Below are positions 43,233 to 52,385 of a stretch of DNA of 64,000 nt, piece after piece; within the stretch, counting starts at the first letter, position 1; every line of letters begins with the position of its first letter. A model generated the notes under the pieces. That model worked only from the letters and a program-made list of their open reading frames with translations. It was not told the DNA's origin and did no database searches. Source of the DNA: Microbulbifer pacificus (GTDB taxonomy: Bacteria > Pseudomonadota > Gammaproteobacteria > Pseudomonadales > Cellvibrionaceae); the NCBI RefSeq assembly GCF_033723955.1, contig NZ_CP137555.1, forward strand, positions 2,720,001-2,784,000, in the 5' to 3' direction. Made by a program: the position numbers and the translations under genes.

Positions 43233-44500
43233 CCGGTGCGGAATTGAATACGACCCCAAACGATGTGACAAACACGGATATCGCCATTGTCGGTGGCGGT
43301 ATGGCCGGCGCCTGCCTTGCGCTTCTCCTGGCCCACCACTGCCCGGAGCAGCGGGTGACCCTGCTGGAACGTCACCCGCTGCCGGACAGCGGTGCAGCGC
43401 TGAACCTGCCGAGCTTCGACACCCGCGCCACCGCGATCGCCGCCGGCAGCCTGAGGATATTCGACGAGCTGGGGCTGTGGCCGCAGCTGCGCGAATTTGC
43501 CGCGCCCATCCGGCGGGTACAGGTAACCGACCGCGGCCACAGTCTCGGCGCCAGCCTGGATGCGGCGCGGGAAGCGGCGGCGAGTTTCGATGGCATGCTC
43601 GGCGCAGTGGTCGAGAACGCCGCCCTAGGGCCGCTGCTCTATCGCGCACTGGCAGGTACCCGCACGGAAATCTTGGCGCCGGCGGAAGTCACCGGGGTCA
43701 CTATGACTGCTGCGGGGGCTGCGCTCGCGCTGGCGAATCGCAGTGAGCCGTTACATACAAAATTACTGGTGGTGGCAGACGGTGTCGGCTCGCCGCTGTG
43801 CCGGCAGCTGGGTATCGCCAGTGAGGAAGTGGACTATCACCAGGAGGCACTGGTCACCACTGTCGGCCTGCAGAAAGACCACGCCGGTGTGGCCTTTGAG
43901 CGCTTCACCGATACCGGCCCGATGGCGTTGCTACCGTTGCCACGCCGCGACGGAATACATCGGGCGGCGCTGGTGTGGACCTGCGAACGCGAGGACCGTG
44001 CGCGCCTGGAGTCGCTGCCGGAAGCGGAATTTATCCAGCACCTGCAGCGCGCCTTCGGCTGGCGCGCGGGGCGGATACTGCGGGCCGGGCGGGTGCAGGG
44101 CTACCCGCTCAAGCTGTCGCTGGCGCGCGAGCAGGTGCGCCGCGGCCTCGCGCTGGTGGGCAATTGTGCCCATTTCCTGCACCCGGTGGCGGGGCAGGGG
44201 TTCAACCTGACCCTGCGGGATTGTGAGGCGCTGGCGCTGGCAATAGCCCGCAACGGGGAGAAAGACGGTACGCACGAAAGGCAAACCGGCCCCGGCGAGC
44301 TAGACTTACTTCAGGCTTATTGGCGCGAACGTCAACATGACCAGCAGCTCACCATCGGCTTCAGCGACCGGATACCGCCGCTGTTTGCCTCCCAGAGCCT
44401 GCTGGTGGGCGGTCTGCGACAGGCGGGATTACTCGCCCTCGCTCTCGCCCCGACACTGCGCGCCGCATTTGCCCGCCAGGCGGCTGGGCTTGCGCTATAA
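43229..44500 (+). CDS. ubiH: 2-octaprenyl-6-methoxyphenol hydroxylase
   Basis: A 423-residue FAD monooxygenase of ubiquinone synthesis. Its start is the dinucleotide-binding motif DIAIVGGGMAGACLALLLAH. The second FAD motif is LVVADGVGSP and the third is LVGNCAHFLHPVAGQGFNLT then LRD. The start is GTG, overlapping the pepP stop, with AGGAGG nine bases upstream. The Cys in VGNCAH replaces the usual Ala, a mild variation. It acts together with the UbiI-type protein encoded next. Confidence 0.94.
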   Translation: MTGAELNTTPNDVTNTDIAIVGGGMAGACLALLLAHHCPEQRVTLLERHPLPDSGAALNLPSFDTRATAIAAGSLRIFDELGLWPQLREFAAPIRRVQVTDRGHSLGASLDAAREAAASFDGMLGAVVENAALGPLLYRALAGTRTEILAPAEVTGVTMTAAGAALALANRSEPLHTKLLVVADGVGSPLCRQLGIASEEVDYHQEALVTTVGLQKDHAGVAFERFTDTGPMALLPLPRRDGIHRAALVWTCEREDRARLESLPEAEFIQHLQRAFGWRAGRILRAGRVQGYPLKLSLAREQVRRGLALVGNCAHFLHPVAGQGFNLTLRDCEALALAIARNGEKDGTHERQTGPGELDLLQAYWRERQHDQQLTIGFSDRIPPLFASQSLLVGGLRQAGLLALALAPTLRAAFARQAAGLAL

Positions 44501-44599
44501 GCACACTATAACGGTGCAGGTCGACCATAAAAGGGACCGGGGAGTATGCGACCCTCGAGACCGAACTCCTACAACATCCAGCCCGGAGAACTTCTGCCT

Positions 44600-45835
44600 A
44601 TGAACAGACAGCGAATGGACGTGACCATCGTCGGTGGCGGCATGGTGGGTATGGCGCAGGCGGCACTGCTGGCGGTGCGCCATCCGCAGCTGCGAATTTC
44701 GCTGTTGGAGGCCTCTCCGGTGGAGCCGCGGGTCAGCCCCGACGGTTACGATGCGAGGGTCGTTGCGCTCACCGAGGCGTCGCGAGCGCTGCTGGAAGAG
44801 GTTGGGGTCTGGCAGCATATCGCCGGCCAGCGTGAGTGCCCCTATACCCAGATGCGGGTGTGGGATGCGGAGGGCACCGGCTCGGTGTATTTCGACTGCG
44901 GCGACGTCAAGCTGCCAAACCTCGGCCACATTGTGGAAAACAACGTGATTCTTGCCGCCCTGCGCGCGCGCATCGACGAGCTCAGCAATGTGGAGTTGGT
45001 CACCGGCTTCAAGCTGGAGAGCTGGTGGCGCGACTGCGGACTGTGGCATCTGCAATCCCGCAGTCCGGAGCGGGATGTAGTGGAGGGGCTGGATAACCAG
45101 TCGCCGGTATTCACCACCCGCCTGCTGATCGGCGCCGACGGCGCGCGCTCGCGGGTGCGCGATATGCTGCGCATCCGCACACGGGATGTGGAGTACCAGC
45201 AGACCGCGCTGGTGTGTGTGGCCAAGTGCGAACAGTCGCACCAGTCCACTGCCTGGCAACGCTTCCTGAATACCGGTCCGCTGGCGTTCCTGCCGCTTTC
45301 CGGCCTCGGCGACGACCGCCACTGTGCGGTGGTGTGGTCAGCCGATGACAGTCTTGCGCGCGAGCTGGTGATGCTCGACGACAAGGCGTTTGCCCTGAAC
45401 CTCGAGAAGGCGTTTGAGAGCCGGCTCGGCACCATCGAATCTGTGAGCGAGCGCTTTTCCTTTGCCCTGCGCGCGCGCCACGCGGAATCGTACTTCGGTC
45501 CCGGCGCGGCGCTGATCGGCGATGCCGCGCACAGCATTCACCCGCTTGCCGGGCAGGGAGTCAACCTGGGATTTATGGATGTTCTGGTGCTTACCGAAGA
45601 GGTCGGTCGCGCGCTCAAGCGGGAAATCTCACCGGCGCACGCGTCGGTGTTGTCGCGCTACCAGCGCCGCCGGCGCGGCGAAAACGCGGCCACCCTCAAG
45701 GCCATGAGTACCTTCAAATCGCTGTTTGGTGCCGGTGACCTGCACTGGCGCTGGCTGCGCAACACCGGCCTCAGCATGGTGGACGCGAGCCCGCTGCTGA
45801 AAAAGCGCATCATCATGCGCGCCATGTCGGTGTAG
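44600..45835 (+). CDS. ubiI: FAD-dependent ubiquinone hydroxylase (UbiI/VisC type)
   Basis: A 411-residue paralogue of UbiH. FAD motifs are DVTIVGGGMVGMAQAALLAV, LLIGADGARSRVR and LIGDAAHSIHPLAGQGVNLG with FMDV. It should hydroxylate the ubiquinone ring at a different carbon (C5 in E. coli UbiI), although UbiF-type specificity cannot be excluded from sequence alone. The ATG at 44600 has CGGAGAA at proper spacing. A strong terminator follows at the end of the unit. Confidence 0.88.
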   Translation: MNRQRMDVTIVGGGMVGMAQAALLAVRHPQLRISLLEASPVEPRVSPDGYDARVVALTEASRALLEEVGVWQHIAGQRECPYTQMRVWDAEGTGSVYFDCGDVKLPNLGHIVENNVILAALRARIDELSNVELVTGFKLESWWRDCGLWHLQSRSPERDVVEGLDNQSPVFTTRLLIGADGARSRVRDMLRIRTRDVEYQQTALVCVAKCEQSHQSTAWQRFLNTGPLAFLPLSGLGDDRHCAVVWSADDSLARELVMLDDKAFALNLEKAFESRLGTIESVSERFSFALRARHAESYFGPGAALIGDAAHSIHPLAGQGVNLGFMDVLVLTEEVGRALKREISPAHASVLSRYQRRRRGENAATLKAMSTFKSLFGAGDLHWRWLRNTGLSMVDASPLLKKRIIMRAMSV

Positions 45836-45854
45836 CGGCCGGTCGACAACGGAT

Positions 45855-45881
45855 AAAACGCGGCGTGTTCGCCGCGTTTTT
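45855..45881 (+). terminator. Terminator of the pepP-ubiH-ubiI unit
   Basis: AAAACGCGGCG (45855-45865) and CGCCGCGTTTT (45870-45880) form an 11-bp stem with a TGTT loop and a T-run. Confidence 0.9.
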
Positions 45882-45973
45882 CATATGCATGCTGTGCCTC
45901 AATCCCGCGCTTTATTTTGTTACAGTCCCCGTCCGATATTTATGTGTTGCCGTATTTCTGAAAGGGCCCGGAA

Positions 45974-47008
45974 TTGAGTAACTGGATTACCGTGTGTGAA
46001 TTCCCGCTGCAACAAGACCTGTCTGCGCTGGCGGCGTTTATCCAGCGCCACCAATTGCCGCTGCGTATTAGTGAGGAAAACAATCGCCAGCGGGTGGCGA
46101 GCCTGGCGCCGCAGCTGGTGCAACCGATGCAGCAACTGCTCGAACGCTGGCAGGCGGGCGAGGTGGATCTGGCGCAGCTGACGGTTCACGTATACGACGA
46201 AACCCCGGCGCAGCCGCAACAGGAAGATTCTATTTCTGCGCAGGCAGAGGCAACCGCGGGTGCGGGCGTTGACGAAAAAACGCCGGAGACCTCCACTGCG
46301 GGCGAGTCGAGTCAGGAAATATCTCTCGCTGTGATTCCGCAGTGGCCGCTGCGGCAGACACCGGTTTGCCTGCTTCTGATTGCCCTGTGTTTTCTTGGCT
46401 GGCTTCTTCAGCGGTGGGGATTGGACTCCGGATTGATAATCTCCCCGCAAATTTCAGGGGACTTCAGTGTCAGTGATTCGAGTTTGGTGAAACACATAGA
46501 AGCGGGAGAGTACTGGCGATTATGGACACCGGCCATCGTGCATTTTTCCCTGCCCCATGCGCTGTTTAACAGTCTTGGCGTCTGGATCGTTGGACGATCA
46601 ATGGAGGCTAGAGCGGGATCTTTATTGTTTGCGCTATTAGTTCTTTTGGTCGCACCATGTGCCAATTTCTTACAATTCATTTGGTCTCCAGAAATAAAGT
46701 TTGGAGGCATGTCCGGTGTTGTTTATGGATTGGTTGGGGCAGTCTTTGTGATCCAGAGGTGGCAGCCGAGCTGGAATGACGTTCCAAGGTCGGTGATCTG
46801 GTTGATGATCATTTGGCTGGTGTTATGTGCAATTGGGGTTATAGAAAAAATATTTTCTGTGGGCATCGCCAACGCCGCGCATATCGGCGGCTTTGCCGCG
46901 GGTCTGCTGCTCGGCCTGCTGTTCTGTGTTGCCGGCGGTGGGCGGCGCTACTTTACCGGGTGTGATACCGGCACCGCGGAGACTGGACGGATACGCAAGA
47001 CCTTCTGA
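45974..47008 (+). CDS. Rhomboid family intramembrane serine protease
   Basis: A 344-residue protein. The first 130 residues are soluble, with the GlpG-type N-terminal sandwich (ITVCEFPLQQDLSALAAFIQ) and an Ala/Glu-rich linker. Then come about six membrane helices. The catalytic serine lies in GMSGVVYGLVGAVF, and the partner His is in NAAHIGGFAAGLLLGL. HFSLPHALFN is the L1-loop part. It should cleave membrane-protein helices. The start is a TTG (45974). The segment 46441-46860 has clearly lower GC and different codons from both ends of the gene. Confidence 0.9.
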   Translation: MSNWITVCEFPLQQDLSALAAFIQRHQLPLRISEENNRQRVASLAPQLVQPMQQLLERWQAGEVDLAQLTVHVYDETPAQPQQEDSISAQAEATAGAGVDEKTPETSTAGESSQEISLAVIPQWPLRQTPVCLLLIALCFLGWLLQRWGLDSGLIISPQISGDFSVSDSSLVKHIEAGEYWRLWTPAIVHFSLPHALFNSLGVWIVGRSMEARAGSLLFALLVLLVAPCANFLQFIWSPEIKFGGMSGVVYGLVGAVFVIQRWQPSWNDVPRSVIWLMIIWLVLCAIGVIEKIFSVGIANAAHIGGFAAGLLLGLLFCVAGGGRRYFTGCDTGTAETGRIRKTF

Positions 47009-47015
47009 TTTTGCC

Positions 47016-48236
47016 ATGCTGCTACTGATCATCTACGTACTGGTCGCACTGGGGTTTTCCTTTCTCTGTTCCATCGCCGAGTCGGTGATTCTCAGTGTGA
47101 CCCGGCCCTATATTTCGCTGCTGGAACGTGACGGGCACAAATCCGGGCGGCTGTTGCGGCAGTTGAAAGATGATATCAACGCGCCGCTCGCGGCGATTCT
47201 CACCCTCAACACGGTTGCCCACACCGTCGGTGCCGCCGGCGCTGGCGCACAGGCGGCGGCGGTATTCGGCAGCCACTATCTCGGTATCGCATCTGCGATT
47301 CTGACGCTGTTGATCCTGGTGTTTTCCGAAATTATTCCCAAGACACTGGGGGCACTGTACTGGCGTCAGCTGGCACCTGTCAGCGCTTACGTGTTGCGCT
47401 ATCTGGTGATACTGCTAAAGCCATTTGTGTGGCTGTCGGAGTGGCTCACCCGCGGGCTTTCCCGCGGTCCGGTATTGACCGGGTTCAGTCGCGAGGAGTT
47501 TGCGGTAATGGCGGAGCTCGGTGAGGCGGAGGGGCAGCTGGAGCGCCACGAGTCCAGTATTCTGCACAACCTGTTTTTTACCCTGCGGGATCACACGGTG
47601 CGCGAGGTGATGACACCGCGCACCGTGGTGTTTTCCCTGTCCCAGGATATGACCCTTGAGGATGCTTACGAGGCGGTGGAGAACAGTCGATTTTCCCGTA
47701 TTCCCATCTACGAGCACGATGACACGGATCTGGTGGTGGGGTTTGTGTTGAAACAGGACCTGCTACAGGCGTATTGCCGCGGCGAGCGCGACAGCCAGCT
47801 GCGGGTGCTGCGCCGGGATCTGTTGATGCTGCCGGAAACCGCCGCCATTTATCAGGCATTTCACAAGATGCTGGCGCGGCGGGTACAAATCAGTGCGGTG
47901 GTGGACGAATACGGCGGTCTCGAGGGGCTGGTGACGCTCGAGGATATTCTCGAGACCCTGTTGGGGGAAGAAATTGTGGACGAGGCGGACAAGACCCCCG
48001 ACCGCCAGGAACTGGCCAAACGCCTGTGGCGCCTGCGCGCGCAACGCCACGGTCTGCGGGTGGATGAAGCCGCCCGGCGCGAACAGGAAGGCCCGGATCC
48101 CCAGGAAAAACTGCGCGAGGAAATTCGCCGCCAGTTGCAGGAGAGCGAAAATTTGCTTGGGGAACAGGATTTCCCTGCACGCGATAGCGACGCACCTGCT
48201 GCACATAAATCTGCGGATAAAAAAGAAAAAAAATAG
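47016..48236 (+). CDS. DUF21/CBS membrane protein (CNNM family)
   Basis: A 406-residue protein. The DUF21 membrane domain (1-165, about four segments) contains the family's NTVAHTVGAAGAGAQA, and FSEIIPKTLGALYW. Two CBS domains follow (about 195-320; TPRTVVFSLSQDM, then SRIPIYEHDDTDLVVGFVLK and DEYGGLEGLVTLEDILETLL). It lacks the usual CorC_HlyC domain and ends in a charged tail. CNNM proteins are linked to magnesium or sodium transport. The ATG is 7 bases after the rhomboid stop. Confidence 0.92.
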   Translation: MLLLIIYVLVALGFSFLCSIAESVILSVTRPYISLLERDGHKSGRLLRQLKDDINAPLAAILTLNTVAHTVGAAGAGAQAAAVFGSHYLGIASAILTLLILVFSEIIPKTLGALYWRQLAPVSAYVLRYLVILLKPFVWLSEWLTRGLSRGPVLTGFSREEFAVMAELGEAEGQLERHESSILHNLFFTLRDHTVREVMTPRTVVFSLSQDMTLEDAYEAVENSRFSRIPIYEHDDTDLVVGFVLKQDLLQAYCRGERDSQLRVLRRDLLMLPETAAIYQAFHKMLARRVQISAVVDEYGGLEGLVTLEDILETLLGEEIVDEADKTPDRQELAKRLWRLRAQRHGLRVDEAARREQEGPDPQEKLREEIRRQLQESENLLGEQDFPARDSDAPAAHKSADKKEKK

Positions 48237-48411
48237 AACGCCGACGTGATTTGACGGTCTCAGTGACCGAGAACCGCAGCGGATTTTCCTGCCAAATGTG
48301 TTTCCAGAGAACGATATTTTGCAACGGTTCATCGCAAGCCACTTGAAAAAGACCGCCAGTGGACGGATAACAACCTAACGAAAACAACGAATTACCTGGT
48401 GAGCCTGTAAC

Positions 48412-48702
48412 GTGCGTTTCGGAATCCTGTTAATACTGCTGCAATCCATGCTGCTCTGCGCCGAAGGCCGCGCAGAGTCGCAACTGTTGCAGCTGGATTC
48501 CTCTGACAAAGTCGTGCGTGTGCTGCTGCTGAATAGCAGCCAACAACAGCAGGAAGAGACCGACGATCCCGCCGCCGTTGCGCCACCGCAACCCAGGATC
48601 ATCCTGGCTGCGGTCGCCGCACCGGATTCAAAACCTGTCGCTATCCCGTCTTCCGCGGCGCGCGCCGCACACTCCATCCGCGGGCCTCCTACCCGGCAAT
48701 AA
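48412..48702 (+). CDS. Small secreted protein of unknown function
   Basis: A 96-residue product from a GTG start, with a likely signal peptide (FGILLILLQSMLLCAEGRA). The rest is Gln/Ala/Pro-rich with no recognised domain. The ribosome binding site is weak, so this gene is a tentative call. The surrounding 48237-48411 and 48703-48875 show no other gene. Confidence 0.45.
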   Translation: MRFGILLILLQSMLLCAEGRAESQLLQLDSSDKVVRVLLLNSSQQQQEETDDPAAVAPPQPRIILAAVAAPDSKPVAIPSSAARAAHSIRGPPTRQ

Positions 48703-48875
48703 TTTTCCTTTGTTGATCTGTGTTATCGAATGGTGTCGGCGGCCATCTATTGAGCTGATGGCTCTCCGCTTCGCCGCTGGCACCAACAGAATAATCGGGC
48801 TCAAACATACGGGATTTCCCGCTTTATCCCGACAGCTGCAGTTTGCGCCCGGACAAACCGAAGAGAATTGTTGTT

Positions 48876-49442
48876 ATGAAAAAACTGGATCTGATTCCGC
48901 TGGAAGATGCGGACCAACTGGTTTTCCCGGAAGAGTTTCACGAGCTCACACTGAATTCCCCGGCGCTCAAATTCGTCACGGATTTCAAGAAACACCATCC
49001 GGCGGTGCTGACCGCTTCCATGTCGGCGCTGGATGCCGCGCAGGTGCTGCGCACCGGACACCTGTCATGGGTACTGGTGATGGATCATCGCGGGGATTTC
49101 ACCGGCCTGCTCACCGCGGAAGATGTTTCCTACCAGCGAGTGATGCAGTGTGTAGCGGCGGGGCAGAACCGCGGTGACCTGACGGTGGGTGACCTGATGC
49201 GCCGCCGCAACCGCCTGCAGCAGTTGAGCTACCAGCAGTTGCGCAGTGCGTCGATCCGGGATGTGCTGGAAACCATGCGCCGCGGCGGCCAGCGCCACTG
49301 CCTGGTGGTGGATGTGGACAATCATCACGTACGCGGAGTGATCAGCGCGGAAGATGTGACGGCACGCCTACACATGGAGTATCCGATCGACAGACCGGAG
49401 AATTTCGCCGAACTGCTGCGCGCGGTGGCGGCAGTCCACTAA
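48876..49442 (+). CDS. CBS domain protein
   Basis: A 188-residue protein made of two CBS motifs (about 45-110 and 115-175): LSWVLVMDHRGDFTGLLTAEDV and HCLVVDVDNHHVRGVISAED. The N-terminal 45 residues are unassigned. CBS pairs bind adenine nucleotides and regulate partner proteins, but none is identified here. AAGAGA precedes the ATG at 48876. An ATG-like GTG or a start 11 codons upstream is less likely. Confidence 0.88.
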   Translation: MKKLDLIPLEDADQLVFPEEFHELTLNSPALKFVTDFKKHHPAVLTASMSALDAAQVLRTGHLSWVLVMDHRGDFTGLLTAEDVSYQRVMQCVAAGQNRGDLTVGDLMRRRNRLQQLSYQQLRSASIRDVLETMRRGGQRHCLVVDVDNHHVRGVISAEDVTARLHMEYPIDRPENFAELLRAVAAVH

Positions 49443-49475
49443 AAGAAGCTTATTTTTACTTTATCGAACCGGCCC

Positions 49476-50159
49476 TCAGCGGGCCGGATCGATGGTCTCG
49501 CCGAGACTGTTGTTCACCCGGAACCAACCGGTAACGCTATAGCGCGGCCGGTTGCTGGTCAGCACCTCGTGGGGGAATTCCTCCGACAGGAAGATCACCA
49601 TCTGCCCGAAGCGCGGCGCCACCTTTTCAATTACCGTATCGCTGTCCGGCGCATAGATCTGCAGCTCGCCGCCATCCTGCGGTTGCCAGTTCGGTGTCAG
49701 GTACAGCACGGTACTGACGATGCGGTTGGTACTGCCCTTGAAGGCATCCATGTGCTTTTTGTAATAGCTGCCGCGGTCGTAGCGCGCGTAGTGGCACTCG
49801 TAGTCGAACAGGCCGAGGAACAGCCTGCGGTTAAGCCCCAGGCGCAAAGTTTCTGCCCAGTTTAGATAGGCCACCACGGCCGGGTTGGATTTATCCAGCC
49901 AGAAAATTTCATCGGTACGCACAAACTGGTTCAGCTGGTGTTCCTGATCACGGCCGACGCCGGCGCTTTGGAAGCGGGCGCGGTCGATGGAGCGGAAGTG
50001 CCGCAGCAGCGATCCCAGCAAGGCCGGCGGCAGCGGCGCTGGCAGTACGATATAGCCAGTTTCGCGCAGTGCGCTGGCAATGCGGTCCAATGGATCTTCA
50101 TCATCGGGGCCGCGGCGCCAGATTTCATCAGCGGGGATGGGCAGGGGTACAGCGTTCAA
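49476..50159 (-). CDS. 2-oxoglutarate/Fe(II)-dependent oxygenase
   Basis: A 227-residue non-haem iron enzyme resembling prolyl 4-hydroxylases. The iron ligands are His136 and Asp138 (HMDAF) and His197 (EEFPHEVL). Arg206 (RYSVTGWFR) should hold 2-oxoglutarate. The jelly-roll strands are visible as YECHYARYDRGSYYKKH and RIVSTVLYLTPNW. It may hydroxylate a protein such as a ribosomal protein. The substrate is not indicated by its neighbours. Confidence 0.92.
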   Translation of the reverse strand: MNAVPLPIPADEIWRRGPDDEDPLDRIASALRETGYIVLPAPLPPALLGSLLRHFRSIDRARFQSAGVGRDQEHQLNQFVRTDEIFWLDKSNPAVVAYLNWAETLRLGLNRRLFLGLFDYECHYARYDRGSYYKKHMDAFKGSTNRIVSTVLYLTPNWQPQDGGELQIYAPDSDTVIEKVAPRFGQMVIFLSEEFPHEVLTSNRPRYSVTGWFRVNNSLGETIDPAR

Positions 50160-50275
50160 TCGGGTATTCCGCGAAGGGCCGGAGCGGCGGGTTGGGGAGG
50201 TCGCTATTTATACAGACGAGGCCGCTTTATACCGCTGAAGGCTCAACCGCGCCAGCAAAAATACCCGGTGCGCGC

Positions 50276-52057
50276 TTATTTCACCGCTGTAAGATCCCAG
50301 CCGGTGAGCAGGACGGTGATGGTCACCACGCCCACCAGCAGGTTCATCGGCAAACCCACCTTGAGATAATCCGAAAACTGGTAACCGCCGGGGCCATATA
50401 CCATCAGGTTGGTCTGATAACCCAGGGGGGTGGCGAAGCTCGCGGAGGCGCCCATCATGATCGCGAACATGAACGGTTCCGGGTTCAGTCCGGCGCTGCC
50501 GGTCATCTGCAGTGCGATGGGTACCATGATGATGGCAGCGGCGTTGTTGGTGATCATCTCCGTGAGCATGGATACACACAGGTACACCAGCACCAGCATC
50601 AGCCAGGGATGGCCGTAGGACAGGGAGATGACGTTTTCTGCTATCGCCGCGGCGACACCAGTTTTCTGCAGGGCCACACCCAGGGCAAAGGACGCAGAGA
50701 TGGTGATGAGTACCGGCAGGTCGACGCTCTTCTGGGCCTGATTTACCGAGCAGCAGCGGAAAATCAGCATGGCGCCGGCGCCGAGCAGCGAGGCGTTCAG
50801 CATGCTGATCACGCCGGCACCAGCGGCGAGCACAATGGCGATGAGGATCAGCCAGGCGGTGAGGCCTTTCTCGTGGCGCGGACTCTCCGCTTCCAGGTCG
50901 TTGATCAGCAGGAAGTCCCTGCTGTAGCGCTGGCGCAGTACGAAACCCGGACGCGCTTCCAGCAGCAGGGAGTCACCCGCTTTGAGCTTGATGCTGCCGA
51001 GATTGCCCGGTACCCGCCGGCCCTCGCGCGCCACCGCCAGCACCGCGGCGCCGTAGCGCTTGCGGAACTCGGAGTCGCGAATACTGCTGCCGATGACATC
51101 GCAGTGCGGGGATACCACGACTTCCACCAGGCGGCGCTCTTCTGCGGGGGCTTTTAGGGAGGCCTCGCCGTCGGCGTGATCCGAGGGCACGATGCCCCGC
51201 AAACGCAGCAGGTCTGAAATGGCTTCGGTATCGCCGGCAAACACCAGGCGGTCGCCACCGCGCAGGCGCTCGTCGGGGCGCACCGGCGCAATGGCGCGGT
51301 CGTCGCGCTCAATTTCCACCAGGTAGACCCGTCGCAGTCCACGCAGGCCAGCACTTTCTACGGTCTGACCGACCAGTGGGCCGTTGCGGTCCACCGCCAC
51401 TTCCAGGGTGAATTCCCGCAGGTTGCCGAAGGGCTTTTTCTCGCGGCGGTCCGGCAGCCAGCGGGGGAAAAAAATCAGCATGAATATCACGCCGATCAGG
51501 GCGGCCGGCAGCCCCACGGCGGCGATGGAAAACAGCGAGAAGCCCTCATTACCGGTAAGGGACTGGTACTGGCCATTGACCACCAGGTTGGTGCTGGTGC
51601 CGATCAGGGTGAGGGTGCCGCCGAGAATGGCACCGTAACTAAGTGGGATCATCAGCTTGGAGGGCGCCACGTCAATGCGCTTGGCCCAGGCGTTCAGCGC
51701 CGGGATCATGGTGGCCACCACCGGGGTGTTGTTGAGGTAACCGGAGAGCGCCACCACCGGCGCAAATACCCGCAACATGGCGCCGCGGGTAGTCTTTGGC
51801 CGCCCCAGAAGATGTTTGACCATCATGTCGATACCGCCGGAGGCGTGGATGCCGGAGGCCACCACAAACATGGCGGCGACAGTAATGAGGCCACTGTTAC
51901 CAAAGCCGGCGAGCGCTTCATCCGGGGTGAGAATACCTGAAGCACTCAGTAGCGCGAGCGCTGCCATCATCACCAGATAGGCGGGGATACGGGTAAAAAT
52001 CAGGGTGGCCAGTACGGCAAATACGAGAATAAGGGAAAACCAGCCAGACCAGTCCAT
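50276..52057 (-). CDS. SLC13-type transporter with RCK_C domains
   Basis: A 593-residue protein with about ten membrane segments split in two halves (1-200 and 395-590) around two cytoplasmic TrkA-C/RCK_C domains (about 210-290 and 305-385). The transmembrane halves have the family's paired NTP motif GYLNNTPVVATMIPALNAW, the sulphate/divalent-anion pattern SYGAILGGTLTLIGTSTNLV, and the second copy NNAAAIIMVPIA. It likely carries sulphate, a dicarboxylate or a similar anion with sodium or protons. The ATG lies 116 bases before the 2OG oxygenase gene's start on the same strand. Confidence 0.9.
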   Translation of the reverse strand: MDWSGWFSLILVFAVLATLIFTRIPAYLVMMAALALLSASGILTPDEALAGFGNSGLITVAAMFVVASGIHASGGIDMMVKHLLGRPKTTRGAMLRVFAPVVALSGYLNNTPVVATMIPALNAWAKRIDVAPSKLMIPLSYGAILGGTLTLIGTSTNLVVNGQYQSLTGNEGFSLFSIAAVGLPAALIGVIFMLIFFPRWLPDRREKKPFGNLREFTLEVAVDRNGPLVGQTVESAGLRGLRRVYLVEIERDDRAIAPVRPDERLRGGDRLVFAGDTEAISDLLRLRGIVPSDHADGEASLKAPAEERRLVEVVVSPHCDVIGSSIRDSEFRKRYGAAVLAVAREGRRVPGNLGSIKLKAGDSLLLEARPGFVLRQRYSRDFLLINDLEAESPRHEKGLTAWLILIAIVLAAGAGVISMLNASLLGAGAMLIFRCCSVNQAQKSVDLPVLITISASFALGVALQKTGVAAAIAENVISLSYGHPWLMLVLVYLCVSMLTEMITNNAAAIIMVPIALQMTGSAGLNPEPFMFAIMMGASASFATPLGYQTNLMVYGPGGYQFSDYLKVGLPMNLLVGVVTITVLLTGWDLTAVK

Positions 52058-52385
52058 AGCAGTGTGTATTCGTTCTTAGAGGCAATTGACGGCTAAAACT
52101 ACTGCAATCGCTTTAGCACCAAAAGTTCTTTTTTCACATATTGATATAGCGGCACTGCCGTGGGTGCACAGGGCCAGGGGGCGAACAGTGCTGCGTGACT
52201 GGGCAGAAGGGGAACAAACGCTGCTTAACAATGGCGTCCGGGTAATATTTTCCACTGCGGCTGCTAGTCTTTGCAGAGTATTGGCATCTGGTATCCGCCG
52301 CGGCGGCGCCGGTAGAATACGCGGCTTTGCCGGCGGGCTGCAGCCCCGCTTCCACTTCGTTTTACGACACGGGATTCAGCACAGA
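52058..52385. other. Region between SLC13 transporter and gcvT
   Basis: A 328-base region with no supported gene. It must hold the divergent promoters. I looked for the paired glycine-riboswitch aptamers often found before gcvT and saw no recognisable core. Confidence 0.5.

Noticed and set aside
41385..43649. Minus-strand open frame of more than 700 codons opposite pepP and ubiH
   Set aside because: It is antisense to two well-supported core genes and is rich in Arg, His and Gln, as expected for shadows in GC-rich DNA.
52058..52385. Glycine riboswitch before gcvT
   Set aside because: I could not find the conserved glycine-aptamer core pieces. A covariance search would decide.
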